Shown here piece by piece: positions 14,301 to 29,300 of a stretch of 64,000 nt of DNA. The position numbers and the translations under genes are program-made. The stretch's first letter is position 1; every line of letters begins with the position of its first letter. This DNA is from Hyposmocoma kahamanoa. Lineage: Eukaryota > Arthropoda > Insecta > Lepidoptera > Cosmopterigidae. The stretch lies in the NCBI RefSeq assembly GCF_003589595.1, contig NW_020653945.1:7089637-7153636 (forward strand). The letters run 5' to 3'. The notes under the pieces were generated by a model. It saw only the letters and a program-made list of their open reading frames with translations, ran no database searches and was not told the origin of the DNA.

Positions 14301-17300
14301 ATTTAAAATAAATAGAAAGTTTTGTCATAACGTGAATAATCGCTCTTTTTAAGACACGAGTTTGAGAAAGTAAGGCATCGATATATTATTCAGTTATTAG
14401 ATGATTATCACACTGCCTCGCACCACGCAGCGGAGTGGGCGTGATGACGGATCATGCCCCCCGCTTTCCCGCGCGGAGACGCGTTGTCATTGGTTGTACG
14501 GCGCATGTTTTCTATACAAACTGAGATACTTCGGCACAACGTTAAAAAACATACCTCCGCACACCGTTGCGCGGAGTAGTGTGATTATCGCTTGATTGCG
14601 AAATTTTGCGTGATTATCATTGACTTACAAATAAATGGACGACGGGTCTAATACAAAAACCACGAAAAAAATGTCCCAAGTCAACCTATTCGAAATTTAA
14701 ATTGTAATGTCATCGCAGTATCGCGCTGTCAGTAGAACAAATGAAGACTAAAGCGGAGTGTCGCGCTCTGTATACGATTTTAGCGCCTTACAAGTGCGGA
14801 CACTATTTAGCGCGGACCCGACGTCCATATAATTGTAAGTCAATGGTGATTATGGTAACATTGAAACTTACGCTATATTATTATGAATACGTAATACGTA
14901 ATACCCATACCAATCGATTACAAATGAGTTGGGCTGTGAGATCCCTGAGCAGGTGGCACTCGAGAGGTGGCGGTGGTGGGGGGCGGGGAGCGCGGGGCGC
15001 CTCAACGCACAGAGCCACCGTGTGGGCACTGCCGCACGCCACTTTCGTTACACGTTTGCCCTGTTGTTTAAGATTTAACGAATTACTCATATTGTTTTGT
15101 GTTTAGTACAGAACATTTTCCATAATTAATGGCGCCACTGTAGCAGAATCTAATAAAACAAAATACAATCAGAAAATGGTAACAAAATTGTTTTCATAAT
15201 AATGTTTATTTATTTAAGACATTTTACAAAACATACACCAGCAAGTGGTCAAAACATTTATAAATTTTTTTTCTATAATATCAAGTGACGATACGAACAA
15301 GTCGTGCGCCTGATGGTGAGCTACACGCCTGTCCATAACAGTTGCAGTGCCACTCGGAGCTTCAAATCGCAAAGATCTGAGGGGCACTGCCACTGCGCCC
15401 GTCACCTTAAGACATATGTTCATGTTGTTGAGTCCCATGTGCCTGTAATTTCACCAGCACCCTTACCCTTCAAAACCGGAACACAGTAATGCTAACATTA
15501 CTGTTTGTGTAATATTGTGACTCGAGTTATTGTGTTGTTTCATTTACAAAATACCACGGCATGCGTTTATACATAGGAGTATTAAAAAATAAAAGTAATT
15601 GAGTACTTACATATTAATTGTTTAAGCTAAATATTATATGTATTTATTGGTTACTCTATGTGTCAACTAATTAGGTACACGTTTGTTATTGCAACTTACA
15701 GCTTTAATTATTACAATAGTACATGGATGCATTTAAATGAATTACGTATTTTACATATAGTAACTTATTGAGAGGTCAAGTGTTCAATGTTTTACAATGC
15801 AAATGAAAAATTAATAAAAGAAGTACATGCTCGTACTACTTTATTAATCCGTGTTTTCGTTTTTTGTTTTTAAAAGGGGTTTATTTGTTTTTTGTTTCTC
15901 TCAGTACTCAGTGTAGTAGCCTGTGACATATAAAACTATCGAAACGTTGGTTTGTTTAAAAAATTAAATATACGGGATTTAGATCGGAAAAAAATGTTTC
16001 ATTCCCTATATATAACAACCGCGAAAACATAAGAACTCTAAATCAACTATAATTTTTTTCATTAATTTGTTTTAATTTCGATTAAATTCTTTTTACTTGC
16101 CTGTAATGCCATAAGAGGTCTAGGTCTCTGAGCTGCTAAAGTAGTTCCGTCTCCCAGCTGTCCTTCATCGTTGTCACCCCACGTGTAAACCTCGCCCGTG
16201 TCCGTGCAAGCCACGCAGTGGAGACTTCCTACAAACGTAACTTTTGTTTGAAACTTGGAAAATCATCATTACATTAAGCGATTTTCTTTTAGAAATTTAT
16301 AATGTACACTTATAACATTTTATTTAAAAAAAACCGACTTCTAAGTTTGTGGAATTACATCTATTTGCCAAGTTTTATTGAAGTCGGTTAACGGAAAGTG
16401 CGTGAAACCGGATTCATCCCCTAGCTTGCCGCCCTTAGAGGTGGAATATTTTCTTCAAATTTAAATGGGACCAAATACGTTTTTTGTTGGAAAGAGGGTA
16501 CTTTCCAACAAAAAAGAATCATCAAAATCGGTTCGCTTATTAATCCAGATTACACAAAAAAAACACTCGAATTGAGAACCTCCTCCATTTTACAAGCCTG
16601 TTCGTTTACTGTAGGGTTGACGTGACAGCAAAGGGCCACATGAGTTGCTACATGCTACGCCATTTAATTTAAGCAGTTCAAGTTTAGAACGTGTTTTATT
16701 TTGCGAATTCATACAAACTCCTACAAATGAAAAATAAATTATTTGACAATAGTTTGTTATATTGAAAATTAAATAGTGAAATAGCTCACCTGTAGCAATT
16801 GACACAATCATTTTTCCCTGCATTCCTGTGACGCGCATTGGTCGTCTAACGTGTTCGTAGCTACCGTGCCCTAGTCTATGGTAATCTCCTTTACCCCTAC
16901 AATTTAGAAAACAACTTATAACAACTTACGATTCAAAACTTACAACATAAAGATATACAAGCTTCTCGAAGACGTTAAGTAATAATAATATGCCTAGAAA
17001 CCACACAATTCCCTGGTCTCAAACTAGGGAATTCCTCGTGAACACCTACACCAGAACCAATTTTAAAAAAAATCCCGCAAATGGGTCCTACCGGGAATTG
17101 AACCCGTAACCTCCTCACGTTACGTCAACGTCCTTATTCCACATCAAGTCAAATTGGACTTTTAAAATTTAGGAGTTTTCTTTACCTTCCATTGTCCATA
17201 ATGGCAAATGATGTGTAAATTAAAAAAAGCGTACCAAGTATAAACACTCCCACACTGACACAGGGCGACGGAGAACTGCGAGCCGCATTCGACTTTGGTC

Positions 17301-20300
17301 ACACGCAACCCTTTCAGGCAATCTATTCTCATTGGCAGCTTGCAACCTTCCGAGCCACCGCGACCTAAAATAAATGTCAATATGCTTCTGCTTACAAAAA
17401 AAACAAGCTTATCTTCAGTCTCGTATTTTTAGGGTGATATTACAATAAAGACTAGTCCCATATCTTTCTACATAAGGTTTATTTGTATGACCCTCCCTAT
17501 CAACTTCTTGGTTATACGGGAAGGACACTATAACCTGTACAAGCAATCCCGCTCAGGGACATTCTGTCAGGTCCTGACCCCAGATCAGCCTGTTTGCACT
17601 GACTTCATCCAGCTCTCAAAAGGCTAGTGTGCCTTGGGGAGCTGCCCCGGGTGTTCGTACAGCACCCTCCCTATTTTCCAGATAGATACCTGAGCTGTAG
17701 GCACACTCATATCCTGTAGCGCAACTAACGCTTGCCACCGCTAACCCGTTGACTCTAAAGTCCCCTACCAAATCTCCTTTTTGGTGGTGGAGCTATAGGC
17801 ACGATAAAATGTATAGACAGTTGAACATTACCTAATTTCCCATAATCACCATCTCCCCATGACCACACGTTGTCATCGTCGGTGATGCACAGAGTTTGCG
17901 CGTCGCCAGATCCACATGCCACGTCTATAACTCGATGCGTAGCTAGCGCTTCCACCTGTAAATTAATAAACTATACTGTGTATAATTGGAACTAATTTCT
18001 AAATCGTCCACGAAGTAAATTATTTTTCTCACACATGCTTAATGGGTTGTCGTTTATGAATGTCGTTTATCATTTCTTCGCATTGTCTAAGAAAAGCACT
18101 TTATTTACCTCGGCGGGAACGGGGATTGCCTGACTCGTATAATAGAAGGTATGTAACTCACACTCGTCCGGCAATCCTTTATTTCCCGGCCTGTGCAATG
18201 ATATACTAGTTTTATTTACTTGTGCTGTTTAGTTCAGATCATGATTATTTTCTCTGGCAGACTTCAATTTCGAAAGTAAGGCGAGTGGATATGACTTAAT
18301 TATGATCATTTTTCTTTGAAAACATACATCTTTATACTTTTTAGGTATATCTTACTTTTCTAATTGATTACGTGTACCCGCTTACCATCTTAGGAACAAG
18401 TTGATCCTCCGAATCTCCATGTCCCAGTCGCCCGTATCGGCCTTTGCCCCATGTATAAATTCGCCCGCGAGCTGTCAAACAGGCCGAGTGAGCCCCACCA
18501 CAGGCTATTTGCACCACTTCTAAGCCTGACAGCGAAGATATAAGCTTTGGTCTGTCATAGCTCCTGTTTGCGAGGAAAAATAAGAATTACGGTATACGAA
18601 ATTGGTGAGGAAGCTGTGATGTAATCAGTAGTCGTTAGAAATAAGGTGACTGTAATTTTAAAAAGTTATAAAAAAGTTAGACACTTAGAAATTCATATAC
18701 AGTTAGTACGCTAATTGAAACTCTTAAGAAAGTGAATATAAACATATAGTGTGAATTATCATGTACTTACACTCTATTTCCATGCCCAAGTTTGCCATCT
18801 TCGCCTTCACCCCAGCTATAAACATCTCCATCAGCAGACAAAGCAAGACAATGCTTTCCTCCTGAGTTACAGGCCACCTAAAGGGTCAATTTATATTATA
18901 GATTGATCATCGAAAGCCATGATTTGAGGAAAATGGGAAAAAATCCTTCTGAACATAAATAAATCGATTGACATTAATCATAGATCTGGTGTAATTCAAC
19001 TATCGAAAAACTAGGGAGTTGATTAAAGCGATAGAAACTGGGGGGTAGACTCCCGTTATCCATCCCAAAACAATTACTGTCGAAGTTATATTCGACCAAT
19101 TAAAAGATGCGTGATGCGAATGAAGCTTCATACTTTGACATTGCGTTTTGATATGGTCGAGCTTTACTTAACTTATTTGACAGCAATTGTTCCGGACGGA
19201 CGTCAAACGGGGAACGGAAGTAGACCCTCCGAGTCCGTACTTTATAATTTGCGCTGGGTATAAATTTGTCGTTATTGAGATTTTTTTGTGAATTAACTCC
19301 ACTAATTTCGTTATGTTAATACAAAGATCGAACACATATAAATTTTTTTCTTCGACCCGATAGGACTTGAACCCATGAGTTCTACTCATGGTGCCGTAGT
19401 GCTGCTCTAACCAACTAAGCTACGGGTCACGCTATCCAGTTGTCGAAATTCTCCTAAGTGTTTTTGTTATAGATCTTTGTACTGGATTTTTCGGCATTCA
19501 CCTAGTGACATCTAGTGAGAGATATTAGAACCTTCTCGCTGCAACCATTCCGTTGACAATAATGCAATTATGTCATTATCAATAATGCACAAGTTCGCAA
19601 CTAACCTTGGTAATAAACACGTGTTGTATTGATGCTAACAGTGTCGGTTGTGACACTGAATCTATGCCGCCTATACCTAGTCGTCCACCCGCTCCGTAGC
19701 CTGCAAACCCACATATTTTTTATTTAACAAAGAGGTGTTACAGATATCACATATACCCATACTATAGTACTACTATACTATAGTACGTGTACTACTGCCA
19801 TGTAGGTACACGGCAGTAGAAAGCTGAAGGTTAGAATTTGAATAGACACAGTCGTTTTATTTTGAAAAATTGTATTTTAACAATAAAACTACTTAATTTC
19901 TTTATTGGTATTTTTCATCAGGTGGACAATCTGAACGTTAGTCAGTGTGAAATTGAAACTCAAATAACTTTTATTTCATAGGTTAGCAAATTACACTTGA
20001 AATCGTGACATTGATTAAACTCTACTCATTCGCAAGGCAGATTCCGCTGAGAAGAATGAGTAAGAAAGTCTAGGTGTTGCTTTTGGTTGTCATCAAAACA
20101 AAAGAAGCTGTATAATAATAACATTTAATGTAATATGTTTGTTTCACTATAGTTTTAAACCTAGTAAACGGCAAATTTTGAATATCAACCGGAATCTTAT
20201 AATAGAAGCATATAATACATTGCCCTTTAAAAGAAATTGTGAAAATAGTCCTCGTATTAATGTTGTTATAATTATTTCTCATAAAAACTTACCCTTCTTA

Positions 20301-23300
20301 ACATAAATAAAATTTCAAATGTACTATAACACTAGTGCAAGAATGTTTATTTCTTTAATTTTTTCACTCACACTCTGGGCCTCGATTGCAGATTGCCCTA
20401 ACCGCATGTATTTACAGGACAAAAATTCTATTAATATAGCGGGATTACTTCAAAGAAAAATGCTGTATTTTATTAAACTGTGAAAATAGCATGCAGTGTA
20501 CATAATAAACGATAACTATGACCATAAATTACAGCTGTACTATTAGCGTCACCATTGCGTCTATTTTAATAATAACCCAAGCTTACCAGTGGCATAAACT
20601 TTTCCATCAGGCGTTACAGCAAACAATGTCTGTTCTCCTCCAACTAATTGCACAGGGTTGAGAGCCGCAAGCGCGTGACAGGGTGTTGGCGTTCGCACTT
20701 TGGCGCCCTCTACTCCGCCAAGTTGTCCGCGATGGTTGTGCCCCCAGCCGTAAACGGCGCAACCGCGAGAGCCACCGCCCCACCAGCCAGTCCAATCTTC
20801 TGGACGCCTTAGACAAAAATAGCACAAGTTAGTCTTCCTCGCAATGGCACCACGTTTATAAAATGTGGTATTTAGATAGAATGTCAAAGAAATTCATATT
20901 TTGGTACTGTAACGTACTAGACTGTGTCTCTATTGCGCAGCTGTGTTTTCATCTACCGTTAAAAAAAATATATTTTTTTATCAAAATCGTTAGGGACTCA
21001 GTATGACTCTACGCAACGCGCAACGGATTAAAACGAATACATATTTAAAATTAATACTCGCCATAAACATTTTTCGGTAGTGAAACAATCATCTAACACT
21101 AAAAACGAAAGGAACGACACTTACTTATTAACCCAATGCAGTAACTGTTCATCGTGTTGTTTACTGAATTTGCTGTTATTCTCCCAAGGATATTGTTGAT
21201 CGGTGCTGTTCTCATCAATGTTATAGACCCCAAGGTCGGATAGTCTTTTCCGAACATCAGCGAGGAAAGGCATGGGCATGGGTACGCGACGCAAGAGAGC
21301 GTCGGCGGTACGAATGCAGAGGCAGTATCGTTTGAACCACGCCCAGCGCAATGCTTCGGGGCCATTGCAGACGCGAGTATCCATACGAAGGCCACATGCT
21401 AGCCAGGCTAGTTCCTTTAAAAAAAGTTAATAGTAACAAATTATTGCAAATCCAGGTGTAGTGGAACCAGAAGGTGGGGAGTGGGTTAAAAGCCAATCAA
21501 CCCGCCAGGTTTTAACCCATTTCTGCCTAAAATCGTGAACAGAAAGTGCAAATACTAAATTTGGTATAATGCCATACTTATTACAAATTTTGATGTAAAA
21601 AATACTTTTTTAGACGAAAAACCCACCTTGCAATCCACAGGAGTGGATTCTCTCTAATTAAGTTCGATTCAAGTGCTACGATCTAACGATTTTTTGTATC
21701 GATTTATTTCTATATATATTTTTAATGCGATTTTCAAGTGAATCTATTCAATAGAATGGCAAATCGAATCGTCTAGATAAGAAAGCAATAAATATTTTGT
21801 AATAATATCATTCAATTCAACAAAACTCGATTTACAACAAATATTTCGTTTGAGCGTTAATGGGCTTTAATCGGATTTAAACCCGGCGTTAACAAAATGC
21901 AGGATTAAAATCCGGGCGCTTGTCCATCTCTTCATCATTCTCTAATGGTCAAACTACGGTATTTATGTAGAGTACTGACTAATAACTAAGCTTACCTTGA
22001 GATAATGAGTGTGCAGCAAATGCGTGCCAGTCCGCAGTGCAGGTTCCTCTTGTTCGTACTGCGCCTGCAGCAGTTGCGGTAGATGGTGCAGTGCGGGAGG
22101 CGTGGCAGCACCCGCCTCGCCGTCCCCTCCACACACTACCCCGCGCAGGCGACGTACACACCACACACGGGCACGCCACGCTAATAAGGATATATCCATT
22201 GATTATGTTTCATTGGAAAGAGAAAGAAAGAACAAATAACTCTCACGTCAACATAAAAATATATAATAGAACTTACACAAAGTAGGCATTTGTGCACAAA
22301 TAGCAAGCGCCTGAGCCAATCGCGGCGCGAGCTGATGGTCATTCGATATAGCGGCTAACAGCGGTCCGTCCAATAGACGCCAAGCTAGCTCCACTGATGG
22401 ACATGAGAGGACATAGCGGTCCGAACCGGTCTCCTGTAAGAATTAGGATTATTGGTGCTATGAGCATCATTACATATACAGCTAATTGTGATTTGTCAGT
22501 ATTGATAGAATCGATGCTACCACAAACAGTAAGATTTTATTAAGTTCATTTTGAAAACTTACAACTTTAAAGTCAATATAATATTGGTGCTTACGGCAAT
22601 TGTATGCGATGGCAAAATGGGATGCGCGGTGAATCTCCAGCCCCAGCCATTGACGGAACTATCGCTTGTAAATCTCCAACGAAGCTCGTCACCTGTTCAT
22701 CGGTAAGCAATTAAAATCAAAATCTTATTTACAACCGTTGGTGCAACAAAACTCACGAGTGTTTACAGCACTTATTAGAGTTTTTTCCTATGCATTTCTT
22801 TTTTCTATTTATTTTGGTACATACAAAGAGTCATTACAAAATGATTAAGAAAAAATTTAAACAATGCAATAACGAGTATCGAACATTACACTGAAATAGT
22901 AATAACATAGGCTAAAAGGGCGTAAAGGTATAAGAAAAAAACAAATAAATATTTTTGATCCAAAAACAAATAGTTAATTCTTACTTTTTTTTAAATACTA
23001 ATATTTAATTTAATAATATTATTATATTAAAATTAGTGTTATTAATTAAATACCGTTGACAATGATCTCCTGCGCCCAATCAGCGGGCTCCCTTCCCGAG
23101 CGCGTGGCCAGCACGCGCCCACAAGCATCCGAGATCGTGAGCGGATCGTTGCGCCGCTCTGTGGAGCAACCTTGCTCAAATACCACTCGAAGGGATGACG
23201 CACCCGGAACTTTGACAACGCCTAGAAGGTGAACATACGGGCTACTTATATACCTAGCTTACTTGTTAACTAGTCAATCAAAACCGACACACTTTCCATC

Positions 23301-26300
23301 AATGTCGTAAATTAGGTTTACAAAAGCTCAATCGGCCGAAATGCAGTCTAAAAGACAAGACCTGGCACAAAATTATGTCCAGATAATTGACAGTTCAATT
23401 TAAACTATTCATAGTGATATGATTATTAATACAAACCTCGAACACACAGATTTTTTTTGACCCGGTGATAGAGCAATGCTACGGTGCAGCATGGTCGTGA
23501 TTTCAAGTCCCGCCAGATCGAAGAAATGTTTCTAAGTGTTCGATCTCTGTATTAATAATCATAAGAAAACTAGTGAAGTTAATTAAAAAAAACCTCAATA
23601 ATACATTTAGTAGAAATATAGAATAAAAATCCTTTTAAAAATCCTTTTTCCTAAAAATCTGAGACAAAGGCTATTTTATTCCAAGTACCTCAAAGTTAAC
23701 ATTTCTTACCGGAAATATCAGTGTCGTCAGCATACGGATGAGGACTGTCGACGGTGACCGGTTGAGGCGGTGCGCGACCTCCGCCTGCTGCGGCTTCTTC
23801 CAACTCGCACACGCAGACTTCCACCACCATGTCCGCCACCGCTGACTTACTGGCACATAGCGCTAAAAGAAAAATGAGCTAGTGTTAATTTACAACTTGG
23901 ACATATTAACTTGTATGTTAACACGACAAGTTAATACCATATGAAGTGGTCAATCGTGTACGAAAGCTTCTTCGAGCTGAATCTAAGAAATGACGGTCCG
24001 AAATGTCACAGGGATCATTTTATCTCTAGGTGTGCAAGCGATATTCGTATTTTTTTGGATACGAATCGGTCTTAGTGCACAAGCAAGCAGTAGAGCTTCT
24101 TGTGAAAGAGTTCGTCCACTGAAGTACTGCCACCTTATTTCTGCCGCCAAGCAGTAATGTCAGCATTACTGTGTTCCGGTTTTGAACGGTAAGGATGCCG
24201 GTGAAATTACAGGCACATGGGACTTGTCAACTTATGTCTCAGGGTGACGGGCGCAGTGGCAGTGCCCCTCATCATCTTTGCGACTTGAAGCTCTGAGTGG
24301 CACAGCAACTGTTATGGACAGGCGTGTAGCTTATCATCAGGCGCACGACTTGTTTCGTCCCGTCACTTGATATTATAAAAAAAAAAGCGATTTCCGAAGT
24401 GGGTCCCGAGTTTTCTACATTTGTATAGTCTCGGATTCGGAACGAATACGAATCGGATGCAATGCGTTAACGCGATTAGGTACATAACCAAAGGCCTTTT
24501 CCTCCGGTCACATAATAATTGTTATATCTACCGTCCGCTAACTAAATGACAAAATATTTTATTGAGATATCATATAAACCATAACCCAGTTTTAGAATAT
24601 TGAAATTGTTTAATGATATTTCAGCTATGCATCGTTAGGGTAAGTTCCGATAAGAACACGTTAACTTAATTTCAAATGTTTTTAAGAGAATTTTGTGCTG
24701 TCTTTTGCTATTTATAACGGACTTTCGACCATTTGCCACTTAGCCGCATTTTAGTTAATGGACGGCAGATGTGTACGCCTTTTGCTTATTTAAATCAAGA
24801 ATAAATGCATTTGATGAAATGATTATACATGCTTACCCATCAACACATCAGTGATAATTTTCACAGCGTTATTAGAGTCCGGTATTCTTCCAGCCGCAGC
24901 CAACTTGAGCAAATCAACGAGCGCTCGTGCATCGGATTCACCGAGCTGCGACGTGAAGTCGTCTAATACCATTTTGGGAGCCTCAGCTTGCTGCACAGTC
25001 ATTGTAGCTGCGGCAACTGATACTGCGCTCGAGGACATCACTGCTGAGTGGCGGGATGATATTGAACCGCTTAAAGGGCTGCTGGCACCACTCTAACAAA
25101 ATGTACGAAAATGTACTAAGTGAGAAGGTATAAACGATCTCATGGTTTGCCATGACAAATAGGAAGGGGCAGTTAATATATTACAAGATAAGTATAATAG
25201 AGCCATACGCAAAAAATGGACATTATCGTATCTCAGTGATTGAAGCTACACATTGACTGCCAATAAGTGGTGATTATGACAAATCGTTTGTGGCGGCACA
25301 ACTCTAGCCAGACTGCGAGCTCTAGCAATGCAGGCGACGGCGGCGGATCGCGCGGAAACCCGCATGAGACAGAGGCAGTCCGGTTGCGAGAGCCGCCAGT
25401 GTCCACCCAAATCATATATATACAAATAGATATAGAAGTATGCTTGAAAACCAAGCATGTACGGCAATTGTACCGGAAACGTAGTCCTGTCTGCAGGCGC
25501 CTCTCCACCACCAGTGCGGGCGTCTGTTTCGATGTCGTCCTCCTCGGCATCGATACCTGCAGCTACGGGCACGCTCGTTGAACACGCCTCGTGTGCACGT
25601 AACGCTTCCACTACTAGAGTACGAGCCTGGATACATCATAAAAAAATATAATAATAATAATAACATAATACCATAACGCGCACACACTCATAGCCCCGCA
25701 CCACGGAAACCCTGTATCGCGGACACACATACAGACAACCACAAATTACACCCAAACTCACGAGAGAAATAAATGTAGGCCATACAATTATTTCTCCTGA
25801 CACGGGAATCGAACCCGGGACCTCTGCGTGGCAGTCCGGCATGGTAACCGTTCGGCCACGGAATCAGTTCTCTATATATTTTTCTCTTATAGCATTAACG
25901 GTTTAGTAGCAGTAGAGCTCCTTGTGAGAGTCCGTCCAGGGAAGTACTGCCACCTTACCCATTTCTGCCACCAAGCAGTAATGTTAGCATTACTGCGTTC
26001 CGGTTTTGAAGGGTAAGGGTGCTGGCGAAATTACAGGCACATGGGCCTTGTCAACTTATGTCTCAGGGTGACGGGCGCAGTGGCAGGGCCCCTCAGATCT
26101 TTGCGATTTAAAGCTCTGAGTGCGACTGCAACAGTTATGGAGAGGCACGTAATTTAACATCAGGCGCACGACTTGTTCGTCCCGTCACTTGATGTTATAT
26201 ATTAAAAAAAACTAATTTTGTATAGACGACATAGTACTATGTAACATAATTATATTATCATTTATGTTATATTACGGTTATTAGATTCAACAAGTTCCAG

Positions 26301-29300
26301 AGATTAATATTACTTTTCACTTCTCATGCTCTTAAAGTTCGTATTTATGCTGGGTGTAGGCTACATAAAATAGGATTTCATGCTCTAGTGCATAAAATAA
26401 AAAACCATCACATTAAATATGTCTAATTGTTGTAATTTTACATTCAATTTTAATTAAATAATCGTTTATTTGTAATATTACTGTTTGATTTCCTCGCAAT
26501 CGAAGTGAAAAGCAGAGTGTATAATAACTCGTTCATAAAACCCATTTTACCCGAGACGAGTATATCTGCCGCAGGCGAGAGTGGATACTTAGTCGAGGAG
26601 TCTTGGTCGACGCGTTTTTTGCACTTATTGTACAATCTACTATTACCTTTGCATGCAAAATTATAGACGTAACAAACCTGAGTAATATGCAATGCAAGCA
26701 AAATGAGAGACAATGCATGTTGAACAGCGACTGGTGGTTCTAGAGCCAGCGCTGCAGCTGCTAGGGATGGACGAGGTCCTTGCGGTTCTTCTACTATTGT
26801 TTCTTCTGAATATAAACCTGTGGCATAATTTAAAAACTTATCACTGATTTTTCGCTATGAAGAAGAAGAAAAAGAACAAGGAGAAGAAGAAAGAACATAA
26901 CGAACAATGTATAAATTTTAAGTAGTTTTCTTGTACGCATAGGCACCGTAAAGGCTAATTAGCGATCAACAAAAACGTCTGACAAACTTGCATTATTATG
27001 GTGGCACTTCACATCATATAGCTATTTGTATTTCCGTATCTGATATATTTGGCAAACAATCACCATGTGTATGATAGCATGTGTGGTCAAGTATTTGCCT
27101 TGTTTGTCTATTCGACAAATACAGCAAACACCAAACACGCGTCACTGCGCGTTGATTGGTTTCTCGACGCACACCAAAGAGGTCAAATAGGCAAAAACAT
27201 GTAAGTAAACCGTCCACACTCTGGCATATTCATTATTTTAATAACTCCTTAGTTGGCTCCACGACATATAGACGATCATATTTGTCTGTAACTACATGTT
27301 TGTCATGCGTCAAATATTTTTCTAAGTATAGTAAAGACCTAACAGCGTATACGAACAGCCATGTGAAATGCCGCCTTTACAGAAATACTATATATGCTCA
27401 CAAAATGGCAAACCATCGCACCCACAACGAGGCGTTTTAGTAAAATAATGTCAATAAATTTCATTTCAATTGTTTACCAAGACTTTGGGCTCCAAGAGGA
27501 TCCTTCAAGCTGGGGAAAGGCAACGGCGCAATATGAGGTGTATGCTGCTGCGCCTGTAAAGCAGCAGGTCTCAGAGACCATGCGGCGGAGTGAGAGGAAC
27601 CGGCAGCGGCCCGCTGTACGCCTTCGACGCCTGCTACAAGCGCGGGTCGTCGGTTGACACAGGTCGTGCCGTTACCTTGTTGGCCGTGGTCATTGTCACC
27701 CCACGCCCATACCTGAGGGAATTGAGTGATAGGTGATCGGAAGGTTTTCTTGCTGTTGATTCAACTTAAGTTAGCGAATATGCTCCATTATTTTGGCTAG
27801 TAACAAATGAAACTCATTGAAAATTATAGATATAGACACGAACTAAAGACAATTTAACTTTTCAGTGATTTTTAATCCTTGAGAAAATAATGAGATTTTT
27901 TTATATTAAAAAGTTTCATCTACAAATCTATCGTAATTATTTGAATGATCGTATTACTATAAAAGTCTGAAAACGAGTGTTGTCTCGCTCACACAACAAG
28001 GCTCGCGTCACGGCCGATTGAGATAGAAAACAAATATTACAAAGAACCTTATATACACGCGCGGCCTCTGGTCCTCTTGAAACTGTATTACTTAGCTGGC
28101 GCTGAAAACTGTGAGTAAAATTGCCTATTGACCAAAAGTTTTCGTTGTAAGACCATTATGTTAATTTTTAACATTTATCATCAATATATATAATATAATA
28201 ATAAATTATAAAATAAATATAAATATAATTTTCAAAAGTAAATATCAAGTCTATCCAAGCGGTATTAATAAGTGGACTAACCTGATTTTCACTAGTGACA
28301 GCAAGGCAGTGCAACGCTCCAACAGCGACGTGAATGACCTTGCGCCCACGCAGCGCCTCAACTATCGTCGGTCTTCGCACGTGCGCATCACATCCATGGC
28401 CCAGACGATAATAGTCGCCTTTGCCCCATGTCCATACCTTCAACAAAAACCAAAAAATTCGTCATCACGGGTGTATAATAAAAATTTAAACATACATTAT
28501 TTTCTTTTTTTATTGAATTGATATTCAATTACTTTTTGTGAAATTACTCCACTAGTTTGTTATAATTATTACATTTTTTTTACATTATTTTATAATCGCC
28601 ATGATGTACCATCAAGGCATACTAAATGTAATTGTACATATTGTATATCGTAATTTAAAATTTTTATTTATTTATTTTTTTATAATAACAAAATAATGTA
28701 ATTTATTGCTTATTTATTATTGCATCATGATTAGTACACAAAATATTTTATTTTGATTGATATCAGGATGTTTTTAACTACCATGATATTCACTTATTTT
28801 TTGGGAAAATATTCCACTATTATAAAATTATTTTACTCGCTGTGGACTTGGCCATAAATCATCGGAACGGGATTGCGATATTGCGCTCCCTCTCACACTT
28901 GCTCAGTGTTGAGCGTACGCGATGCGTGCACAAGCCCGTTATCGATAAAAACAAAGAAATCACTAAGGATGCGCTGGCGGTGCTGTGTTCTTATCAGCTG
29001 CTATAATTTAAATATCACCACATTTTTTTATTTTAATACCATTGTTAACGTTATCAATAACTTGTTAAAAATTTTTAGTTTATTTATTTATTTTTTTAGT
29101 TAAAGTTTTTCGCTCGCCTCCTTGATCTTACCAGTTTTAGATTCTTAATATTATTTTGTATATTTAATTTGAATTATACGTATTTAATAAATAAATTATA
29201 TTTTATTTCCGTTCCCACTTTCATTATTACAACATAATGAAACGTCATCATATCGATAGCGTTTATTAACTGCAGTAATGCACAGCTTTGCACTTACAGG

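Noticed and set aside
19340..19440. A tRNA gene on the minus strand
   Set aside because: A and B boxes are present, but there is no proper acceptor stem or 3' end and the same sequence with its body is repeated in decayed form at four other places.
26858..26895. GAAGAA-rich tract as a splicing enhancer or microsatellite of note
   Set aside because: It is a short, irregular purine run in an intron; nothing else supports a function.
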